From Bacteroidaceae bacterium (GTDB taxonomy: Bacteria; Bacteroidota; Bacteroidia; Bacteroidales; Bacteroidaceae): DNA of 46,721 nt. Under the pieces are notes generated by a model that saw only the letters and a list, made by a program, of their open reading frames with translations, made no database searches and had not been told where the DNA came from. A program made the position numbers and the translations under genes. Location of the stretch: contig JAKSIZ010000014.1 in NCBI GenBank assembly GCA_024398515.1, positions 1 through 46,721 of the forward strand, given 5' to 3'. Shown here one piece after another: positions 1 to 5,446 of the stretch (positions within the stretch are counted from its first letter, which is position 1; each line of letters starts with the position of its first letter).

Positions 1-205
1 AGCATATTTATTTTTTACGAACGAAGTGAGATATTTTTTATGCGAAGCATATTTTTTATATGATGTATGGATGGCCACGATAGTGGTGTCGTTGTGTGGT
101 GTGGTGGTGCAAGAACTTGTTCTTAAGCACCGACACACCACACAACGACATGGGCTTCAGAATGAAGCACACCATACATCATATCATTTTTTTCTTTTAT
201 ATGAT
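1..205 (+). repeat. Cloverleaf-type inverted repeat, copy 1 (may extend past the left edge)
   Basis: The sequence can fold as a four-way junction. The outer stem is 58-70 with 172-184 (13 bp). The left arm is CCAC 75-78 with GTGG 83-86. The long central arm is a perfect 16-bp stem, 88-103 with 134-149, capped by a further hairpin near 106-131. The right arm is GCTTCA 154-159 with TGAAGC 163-168. Upstream, T-runs separate a small hairpin ATGC-GAA-GCAT (40-50). Bases 1-30 are the exact reverse complement of the end of copy 3 (899-928), so the repeat reaches the window edge. An open frame runs through it, but it simply follows the palindrome and is unlikely to be translated. Function unknown. 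Confidence 0.85.
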
Positions 206-222
206 TGATTGATGGGCGAGTT

Positions 223-345
223 AAATGCTTTTGCTCTTACAGAGCGTATGGTTGCGTCGATATACCCAGGGCGTCGCTGCGCTATGCCCTGGGCTGATAG
301 GTGTAAGCCTTTCAGGCTATTACTTAGCGGACGACAATAAACCCT
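223..345 (+). repeat. CCCAGGGC palindromic dispersed repeat, copy 1
   Basis: It contains the stem CCCAGGGC 265-272 with GCCCTGGG 286-293, then a GGTGTAAGCC-TTTCAGGCTAT tract and a right end close to TTAGCGGAC plus CAATAA. The same modules recur as an inverted pair at 23865-24225, and a decayed relic lies near 4450-4495. It looks like a small non-coding dispersed repeat of the REP or MITE kind. No gene is seen in it. Confidence 0.75.
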
Positions 346-346
346 T

Positions 347-550
347 TTCGTGTGTAGTTATAATAGAAAAAAATGATATGATGTATGGTGTGCTTCATAC
401 TGAAGCCCATGTCTTTGTGTGGTGTGTCGGTGCTTAAGAACAAGTTCTTGCACCACCACACCACACAAAGACACCACTATCGTGGCCATCCATACATCAT
501 ATAAAAAATATGCTTCGCATAAAAAATATCTCACTTCGTTCGTAAAAAAT
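347..550 (-). repeat. Cloverleaf-type inverted repeat, copy 2
   Basis: This copy is inverted relative to copy 1. The outer stem is 376-388 with 490-502, the GCTTCA arm is 392-406, the central perfect 16-bp stem is 411-426 with 457-472, and the CCAC/GTGG arm is 474-485. The small hairpin TATGC-TTC-GCATA follows at about 510-522. It shares with copy 3 a start near TTTTCGTGTGTAGT and an end at TCGTTCGTAAAAAAT, which helps define the element edges. The central stem differs from copy 1 by a paired change (T414-A469 in place of G91-C146). Confidence 0.85.
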
Positions 551-553
551 GAA

Positions 554-625
554 GGATCCCCCCTCTGTCGCCCCCCCAAGAGGGGATGTCATCGGCTTGC
601 CGCTTTCTTGCTCTGGCTCATCGAC
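554..625 (-). repeat. G-rich dispersed repeat plus CGGCTTGCCGC module
   Basis: The reverse complement of 554-585 reads CCCCTCTTGGGGGGG, CGACAG, AGGGGGG. It belongs to the same family as 4391-4418 and the copy inside rsmD at 31603-31626. Next to it is ATCGGCTTGCCGCTTTCTTGC, a module that also recurs near 4318-4340 and 23934-23950. The remaining bases up to the next cloverleaf (626-706) show no further feature I can name. Confidence 0.6.
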
Positions 626-706
626 GAAGTCGCTCGGCTTGTCCGAGAACCGACTAAAGTCGATGACACAAAGCTTGCGACTGAAAGAACGGTTCAAGTC
701 ACTCTA

Positions 707-928
707 CCATTTTCGTGTGTAGTAATAAAGAAAAAAATGATATGATGTATGGTGTGCTTCATACTGAAGCCCATGTCTTTGTATGGTGTGCCGGTGCTTA
801 AGAACAAGTTCTTGCACCATCACACCACACAAAGACACCACTATCGTGGCCATCCATACATCATATAAAAAATATATGCTAACGCATAAAAAAATATCTC
901 ACTTCGTTCGTAAAAAATAAATATGCTT
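707..928 (-). repeat. Cloverleaf-type inverted repeat, copy 3
   Basis: Same orientation as copy 2. The outer stem is 740-752 with 854-866, the GCTTCA arm is 756-770, the central stem is 775-790 with 821-836, and the CCAC/GTGG arm is 838-849. The central stem has one mismatch, A783 against C828. Read on the - strand this would be a G-U pair. The following small hairpin has a changed loop (TAAC instead of TTC) with its TATGC/GCATA stem kept. Bases 899-928 mirror 1-30 exactly. Confidence 0.85.
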
Positions 929-929
929 T

Positions 930-975
930 TACGGTTTAAGGTCTGTATAACCGTACAACCATATAACTCATAACC
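930..975 (+). repeat. Degenerate AACCGTATAACC tract, copy 1
   Basis: A short, imperfectly repeated run of TATAACCGTACAACC-like words. Related runs occur at 4633-4663 (reverse complement) and 43405-43455. No coding potential is seen. Confidence 0.45.
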
Positions 976-979
976 ATAT

Positions 980-1175
980 ATTATTTTTTATGGCCAAAGG
1001 CCACATTTTTTACCGTAAGGTATTTTTTCTTTTGATGGTATGGTAGCCCTTCGTAAGAAGGGTGATGGTGTATGACGGAATGTCATCGGCATGCTTGCAT
1101 GACAGGGACATTACGACATACAACATCAATGTATGCACATAGTGCAGACATCATACCATCAAAAGTATTTTGCTC
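980..1175 (+). repeat. Cloverleaf-type element of different sequence (type 2)
   Basis: The layout is that of copy 1 but the sequence is different. Two small hairpins between T-runs come first (TGGCC-AAA-GGCCA 991-1003 and TACC-GTAA-GGTA 1011-1022). A four-way junction follows. The outer stem is 1029-1042 with 1152-1165 (14 bp), and the left arm is CCCTTC 1047-1052 with GAAGGG 1057-1062. The central arm is 1064-1084 with 1107-1127, with three single-base mismatches and an inner CATGC/GCATG cap. The right arm is TGCAC 1134-1138 with GTGCA 1142-1146. I infer that it belongs to the same structural family as the three neighbouring copies. Confidence 0.7.
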
Positions 1176-1241
1176 TATTATAATATACTTGCACATGAAA
1201 ATAGTTTTTGTTTGAGTAATAAAAAAAATCTTATAAAGTGC

Positions 1242-1270
1242 TTGTAGTTAAAAAATTATTTGTACCTTTG
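1242..1270 (+). promoter_or_regulatory. Bacteroidetes-type promoter for the leader RNA / InlB-repeat gene
   Basis: TTG at 1242-1244, 18 bases, then TACCTTTG at 1263-1270, matching the Bacteroidetes TTG / TAnnTTTG consensus. Transcription would start near 1277, about 340 bases before the start codon of the InlB-repeat gene. Confidence 0.75.
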
Positions 1271-1610
1271 TAGTCGCAAAGTGGTACTTGCGCTTTTGGA
1301 AACAGCCTTGATGGCTTGCGACCTGTGTCACTGAACGTGGGCTGTGGCCCACTACATTAGGGTTATAATGGCGTTTGCTGTTATTCGGAACTTTTGAAAC
1401 GTAGGAAATTTCAAGAAATACACCGAAGAATACAATGCAAAGGCTTGCGTTTTGCGCGAGCATTGCTTATTGGTGTATTAGGTTTCCTACGACCTCAAAA
1501 GTGATAAGAATGCCTTGCGCATTCTTTGTATCCGTTTATTTCAGCATAATGTTTTACCAGTCAATCGTTGAGGAGTTATTAACTTTTTTATACAAACAAT
1601 TTAAAATTAA
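1271..1610 (+). ncRNA. Long structured leader or independent small RNA
   Basis: About 340 bases lie between a strong promoter and the next start codon, and they are rich in stems. CGCAA 1275-1279 pairs with TTGCG 1288-1292, AGCC 1304-1307 with GGCT 1313-1316, and GTGGGC 1337-1342 with GCCCAC 1347-1352. A long rod spans 1390-1502. In it 1390-1397 pairs with 1495-1502, 1400-1408 with 1483-1491, AATACACC 1417-1424 with GGTGTATT 1472-1479, and GCTTGCG 1443-1449 with CGCGAGC 1455-1461. A rod with internal loops recalls 6S RNA or the Bacteroidales-1 motif, but I cannot confirm either. No clear terminator precedes the gene, so a 5' untranslated region is equally possible. Confidence 0.5.
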
Positions 1611-1615
1611 ACATT

Positions 1616-3796
1616 ATGATCAAAAAAATTTTTACTTTATTGTGCCTATGCACCCTCTGCATAGGTAGTGCGTGGGGAACAGATTTCACCCTAACTTCAA
1701 AAGATCAAGTAACCAAAGATGGAATTACTATTAGCTTCGCACAAGCTTCAGGTTCATCTGCTCCAGCATGGTATGATGCCGGCCTAAGACTATATACAAA
1801 TAATACAGTCACTATCAGCAGTGAAAAAAATATTACAAATATTACATTCAATTGGGAAAAACAAGGTTCAAAGGCATTTGCTACTGTAACAGCAAGCACA
1901 GGCACTTACAATCACCCATCTGCAGCTGGCAATGGAACTTGGTCTGGAAGTGCCAAATCAGTAACTTTTACAGTTAGCAGCAGTGGACAACTTCAGTTAA
2001 ACACCCTTTCTGTAACATTGGCATCTACCACGGTATGTACGGTTCAATTTGATGGTAATGAACATGGAACTCCATCAAGTGAATCAGTAACAGAAGAATC
2101 AGCAGGTGCAGGTATTACCCTCCCTGGATGTACACCAAAAAGCGGATATGCTTTCAAAGGTTGGGCAACGTCTGCCAATGCAACAACTGCTGATGTGGGA
2201 ACAGAAGGAGTAGTTTATCATCCAATCAGCAACTGTACTCTTTATGCCGTATATAAGGCACTTTACACCGTAACAATTGAAGAGTCACAAAATGGTACAT
2301 TAGCAGTTAAAAACGGAGATGCCACTGTAGAAACAGGCTCTTCCGTTGAAGAAGGTACGACATTGACAATAGAATTAACACCTTCTGCTGGTTACAAATT
2401 CAAAAATTGGCAATATAAGGTAGATGGAGGCAGCTGGGTAACAAAAACAGCGAACTTTGAGCATGAAATAACAAGCGATGTAAGTTTCCGCGCAAATTTT
2501 GAGGAAAAAACTAAGTTCACAATCAATTACATGGTTAATGGTGAAAAAACAGAAATCGAAGCTTATGAAGGAGATGCACTTGTATTCCCAACAGTAAAAG
2601 CCTTCGGAGGTAAGGACTTCGCTGGGTGGAGTAAATCGGAAATTTCTACACCAACAGATGAAAAACCAGATTTTGTTGAAACAACAGGCTTGACTGCGAA
2701 TACAAATATTACCTACTATGCAGTATATGTAAATGAGGATAAAGATGTCAAAGATATGACGAGTACAATGGATTTCTCCGAAACTTCATATCCTGATTGG
2801 ACAATTGATAAAAATATAGAGAGAACAGAAAACCAAGGAACAGGTGAAACTGGTGATTACGCAGGAAAAATCAGCACCAACAATACATACATTACCTTCA
2901 ATAATAAGGTTAAGGTAACATCATTTGGTTTTAGTTTGAAGAGAACTTCTAAAAACGAAAATTATAATGTGTACATAGAAACATCAACAGATAACAAAAA
3001 TTGGGAAGCTCGTCAAACTTATGCAATGAGTGGTTTCGGCAATGGCAGTTATACAAATAAAACAGACGACACATTTGACGGAGAAACAGCTTTGTATGTT
3101 CGGTTCCATTGTTATAACACTACAGCAGTTCGATATGTGGATGACATTGTAATTAAATATAGGGATGAAAATATCACCTACACAGGTTTCTGCACAACAG
3201 TTGCTCCACTGACTCAAGATATATCTATAACTTCTGTAGGCTACGCAACAGCTTACATTCCATTCGCAGCAACAATCTCTAACGAAGCAAATGATGTTAA
3301 AGCATACTATGTAACAGTAAGTGACGATAAGGCTAAACTGAATGAAATTACAGGTACTATCCCTGCAGAGACAGGTGTTGTTCTCAAAGGAACTGGTAAA
3401 GTTACATTTACTGAATCAAAAGAAACTCCTGCAAGCGTTGAAGGCAATCTCTTGATTGGTACGACAAAAGCAGGCGGAGAAAATTTCGAGGAAACAGACT
3501 ACACTTATTACATTCTTTCAAATGGTGAAAACGGAGTTGGATTCTATTGGGACAATAGTACAAAAGACAGTGGAGCGAGTGCATATTGTGGTCAATACAA
3601 GGCCGTTCTTGCAGTTCCTGGTACTACTCCTGCAAAGTGTTTCTTGTTTGACTTTGACGAGCCTAGTGGTATCAATAACGTAAATGCAACAAGCGAAAGT
3701 GGTAGCATCTACAATCTGCAGGGTGTACGCGTTTCAAGCATGACAAGAGGAAATGTTTATATCCAGAATGGTAAGAAGTTTATGTTTAACAAATAA
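1616..3796 (+). CDS. Secreted InlB B-repeat (Listeria-Bacteroides repeat) protein
   Basis: A 726-residue protein with a signal peptide at about residues 1-21 (MIKKIFTLLCLCTLCIGSAWG). Residues 22-135 form a Ser/Thr-rich beta domain. Three InlB-like repeats follow at about 140-215, 217-295 and 298-372, with the typical GYAFKGWAT, GYKFKNWQY and FAGWSKSE cores and the ends TLYAVYK and TYYAVYV. Residues 380-520 look like a beta-sandwich of discoidin type. Residues 530-690 resemble a domain frequent in Prevotella secreted proteins. The C-terminus (IYNLQGVRV ... VYIQNGKKFMF) resembles the terminal modules of such proteins and may be a sorting or anchoring module, which is an inference. Its role is probably surface exposure or adhesion, with no enzyme motif seen. 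It stands behind a long leader and is followed 17 bases later by a peptide gene. Base composition is more AT-rich than the polysaccharide locus. Confidence 0.85.
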   Translation: MIKKIFTLLCLCTLCIGSAWGTDFTLTSKDQVTKDGITISFAQASGSSAPAWYDAGLRLYTNNTVTISSEKNITNITFNWEKQGSKAFATVTASTGTYNHPSAAGNGTWSGSAKSVTFTVSSSGQLQLNTLSVTLASTTVCTVQFDGNEHGTPSSESVTEESAGAGITLPGCTPKSGYAFKGWATSANATTADVGTEGVVYHPISNCTLYAVYKALYTVTIEESQNGTLAVKNGDATVETGSSVEEGTTLTIELTPSAGYKFKNWQYKVDGGSWVTKTANFEHEITSDVSFRANFEEKTKFTINYMVNGEKTEIEAYEGDALVFPTVKAFGGKDFAGWSKSEISTPTDEKPDFVETTGLTANTNITYYAVYVNEDKDVKDMTSTMDFSETSYPDWTIDKNIERTENQGTGETGDYAGKISTNNTYITFNNKVKVTSFGFSLKRTSKNENYNVYIETSTDNKNWEARQTYAMSGFGNGSYTNKTDDTFDGETALYVRFHCYNTTAVRYVDDIVIKYRDENITYTGFCTTVAPLTQDISITSVGYATAYIPFAATISNEANDVKAYYVTVSDDKAKLNEITGTIPAETGVVLKGTGKVTFTESKETPASVEGNLLIGTTKAGGENFEETDYTYYILSNGENGVGFYWDNSTKDSGASAYCGQYKAVLAVPGTTPAKCFLFDFDEPSGINNVNATSESGSIYNLQGVRVSSMTRGNVYIQNGKKFMFNK

Positions 3797-3813
3797 TATA
3801 AGGAGATACAATT

Positions 3814-3963
3814 ATGAAGAAAACATATATTCAGCCTAATGTAAAGGCTATTGCAATGAGACTTGAAGGCATGGTTGCTTTATCTAACGAAGTGGGGATA
3901 AATGATTCTTACGGAACTGATCAACTTGGCAAGGAAGATGACTTTGAAGATATTGAATGGTAA
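3814..3963 (+). CDS. Small 49-residue peptide, unknown function
   Basis: An ATG at 3814 follows TAAGGAGATACAATT, one of the few good Shine-Dalgarno-like sites in the window (AGGAG at 3801-3805). It opens a 49-codon frame beginning MKKTYIQPNVKAIAMRLEG and ending with an acidic tail (KEDDFEDIEW). There is no signal peptide or membrane segment. The N-terminal MKKTYxxPxxxxxxxxLEGMVALS pattern resembles a large group of short, poorly understood Bacteroidales peptides, which I recall rather than can verify. It sits 17 bases after the InlB-repeat gene and just ahead of a hairpin, so it is probably the last gene of that transcript. Function unknown. Confidence 0.7.
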   Translation: MKKTYIQPNVKAIAMRLEGMVALSNEVGINDSYGTDQLGKEDDFEDIEW

Positions 3964-3994
3964 CCGTGTTGTGTAAACATTGAAGAAAAAAGAA

Positions 3995-4022
3995 CTCTGG
4001 CACGGGTTTGTGCCAGTTGTTT
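3995..4022 (+). terminator. Probable intrinsic terminator after the peptide gene
   Basis: The stem CTGGCAC 3997-4003 with GTGCCAG 4010-4016 and a six-base loop is followed by TTGTTTAAT. It lies 33 bases after the stop codon of the peptide gene. The T-tract is weak. Confidence 0.5.
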
Positions 4023-4049
4023 AATGTTAATATATAATAATTTGATGGG

Positions 4050-4086
4050 CAGGGTGGCTTGTGAAAGTCACCCTGTTTTATTTTAT
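4050..4086 (+). terminator. Second, stronger intrinsic terminator
   Basis: The stem CAGGGTGGCTT 4050-4060 with AAAGTCACCCTG 4064-4075, with one unpaired base, is followed at once by TTTTATTTT. It probably ends the InlB-repeat/peptide transcript. Confidence 0.75.
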
Positions 4087-4253
4087 AAACATTCGATAAA
4101 CTACAGGTAGCAATAGAAAAACGCTTTGGGGGATATGTCTGCTCGCTTGTTGCCTCTGACATAAAGGAGATAAACAGAAAAAAACAATTTGTTACACCAT
4201 CTGTATGTTGCTATGGACATAATGTTCTGGGAAAGGTTTATTTCGGTTTTTTG

Positions 4254-4296
4254 CCTTAAAGAGAAGATGGCTTGAAAAGCCATCTTCTCTTTAAGG
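4254..4296. other. Perfect 20-bp stem with 3-base loop
   Basis: 4254-4273 is exactly complementary to 4277-4296 with loop GAA. A T6 run precedes it, but no clear T-tract follows on either strand, so it is not a textbook terminator. It could be a tail-end hairpin of an unrecognised RNA or a mobile-element end. The 4087-4253 stretch before it shows no gene. Confidence 0.6.
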
Positions 4297-4309
4297 GGTT
4301 TCTTGCAGT

Positions 4310-4495
4310 CGCTGCGCTTTGTGCAAGCGGCAAGCCGATGATTGAGGTTTTTGTTGAAAGGATTGCGGCATTGCGTTTTAATGCTGTTAGCCCCCTCCTT
4401 GGGGGGACAGAGGGGGGCTCCATTTTTTCTATTATGATTGCATAGATAACTATACGGGTGAACCTTTCAGGCTATGATTTATCGGATACCAATAA
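4310..4495 (+). repeat. Relics of dispersed repeats
   Basis: It holds a reversed AAGCGGCAAGCCGAT module (about 4323-4338) and a G-rich repeat at 4391-4418 (CCCCCTCC-TTGGGGGG-ACAG-AGGGGGGC). The right end of the CCCAGGGC repeat follows in decayed form (CCTTTCAGGCTAT, then TTATCGGATACCAATAAT). No gene is seen between 3964 and 4800 apart from these repeats, the hairpins and the promoter. Confidence 0.6.
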
Positions 4496-4632
4496 TTCAA
4501 TAACAGTATTGACATGCCTCAATTATTAGGAAAAGTAAACGAAAAAGACATACAAAAGTGAAACTTTTAGATGTTAAAAAACTGATATATTTGCGTACGC
4601 GCCCGCCCGCGCGCGCAATATTAATAAGGTGT

Positions 4633-4663
4633 AGTTTGCGGTTATACGGTTGCACGGTTGTTT
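4633..4663 (-). repeat. Degenerate AACCGTATAACC tract, copy 2
   Basis: The reverse complement reads as repeated AACCG words (GCGGTTATACGG, TTGCACGGTTG on +). It is related to 930-975 and 43405-43455. Just upstream, 4596-4618 is a run of alternating G/C (CGTACGCGCCCGCCCGCGCG). Confidence 0.4.
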
Positions 4664-4696
4664 CAACAAAAATCGAGAATTTATATCCGCGAATAC

Positions 4697-4726
4697 TTGA
4701 ATTTTAGAAAATTTTTAGTATTTTTG
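4697..4726 (+). promoter_or_regulatory. Promoter of the exopolysaccharide operon
   Basis: TTG 4697-4699, 19 bases, TATTTTTG 4719-4726: an excellent Bacteroidetes consensus. The predicted start near 4733 places a small hairpin, CCGTTTT-GCAAT-AAAACGG (4730-4748), at the very 5' end of the transcript. No UpxY/NusG-like antiterminator gene, common in Bacteroides capsule loci, lies at the head of the operon. Confidence 0.8.
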
Positions 4727-4800
4727 CATCCGTTTTGCAATAAAACGGAGAAAATATAGTTGTATATATAAATAATGTACACGCGCGCACGTATAATATA

Positions 4801-5433
4801 ATGACAGATAAAGTTTACCTAACAATATCTAACGACAACATGAATAAGTTTCAGAGAATACTGAAACGTTGTTTTGATGTCATTGCCTCACTGTTGGCAT
4901 TGATAGTGTTGTCGCCAGTGTTACTTGTGTTTGCTATAATACTGAAACTACAAAAAAACGGTTCGGTAATCTATTCGCAGGAGAGAATAGGACTAAAAGG
5001 AAAACCGTTTATAATCTATAAGTTCCGCACACTTAAACCTCATTCAGAACAGGATGGACCGCAGCTTGTGCCTACGTCGGACAGCGTGAACCAGACACCG
5101 TTCATGAAGTTTCTGCGTCATTCACACCTCGATGAACTCCCGCAGTTGTGGAATGTGTTGAAGGGAGATATGAGTATTGTAGGTCCTCGACCAGAGCGTC
5201 AGTACTTCATAGACTTGATAATGAAGGAAGATCCAAACTACGTGTTGATATACCAAATGCGCCCAGGACTAACGTCAGAAGCGACATTGTACAATGGATA
5301 TACCGACACAATGGACAAGATGCTCAAGCGTCTGCGCATGGACATACACTACTTGAGAAACAGAACATTGAACCTCGACTTTCAGATAATGTTTAATACA
5401 CTGCTCGCAATGCTTAGTGGCAGACATTTTTAA
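4801..5433 (+). CDS. Initiating sugar-phosphate transferase (WcaJ/WbaP family)
   Basis: Predicted to move a sugar-1-phosphate from a UDP-sugar onto undecaprenyl phosphate at the inner membrane, the first step of exopolysaccharide repeat-unit assembly. The 210-residue length equals the catalytic half of the family. Seen: a hydrophobic hairpin at about residues 27-48 preceded by KRCFDVIASLLAL, then SQERIGLKGKPFIIYKFRT, LDELPQLWNVLKGDMSIVGP and RPERQYF, all hallmarks of bacterial sugar transferases. The start at 4801 gives 13 extra residues. ATG 4840 (MNKFQRILKRCFD) also fits the family. It is the first gene of the operon, and its end is separated by 13 bases from the export protein start I chose. 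The sugar cannot be deduced. Confidence 0.9.
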   Translation: MTDKVYLTISNDNMNKFQRILKRCFDVIASLLALIVLSPVLLVFAIILKLQKNGSVIYSQERIGLKGKPFIIYKFRTLKPHSEQDGPQLVPTSDSVNQTPFMKFLRHSHLDELPQLWNVLKGDMSIVGPRPERQYFIDLIMKEDPNYVLIYQMRPGLTSEATLYNGYTDTMDKMLKRLRMDIHYLRNRTLNLDFQIMFNTLLAMLSGRHF

Positions 5434-5446
5434 TACAATAGATAAG

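Noticed and set aside
225-437. Frame with the peptide RYTQGVAALCPGL
   Set aside because: It lies on the CCCAGGGC dispersed repeat. The same peptide appears wherever the repeat does and on either strand.
26-579. Open frames of 60-73 codons with near-identical products (for example 26-208 + and 358-579 -)
   Set aside because: They are translations of the two halves of an inverted repeat and follow its palindromes. No start signals, no domain, and the third copy breaks the frame.
1435-1668. 77-codon + frame overlapping the start of the InlB-repeat gene
   Set aside because: It lies in the structured leader and in another frame of the signal peptide. Nothing supports translation.
4101-4283. 60-codon - strand frame between the peptide gene and the polysaccharide operon
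   Set aside because: It runs into the 20-bp hairpin and shows no start signal or domain.
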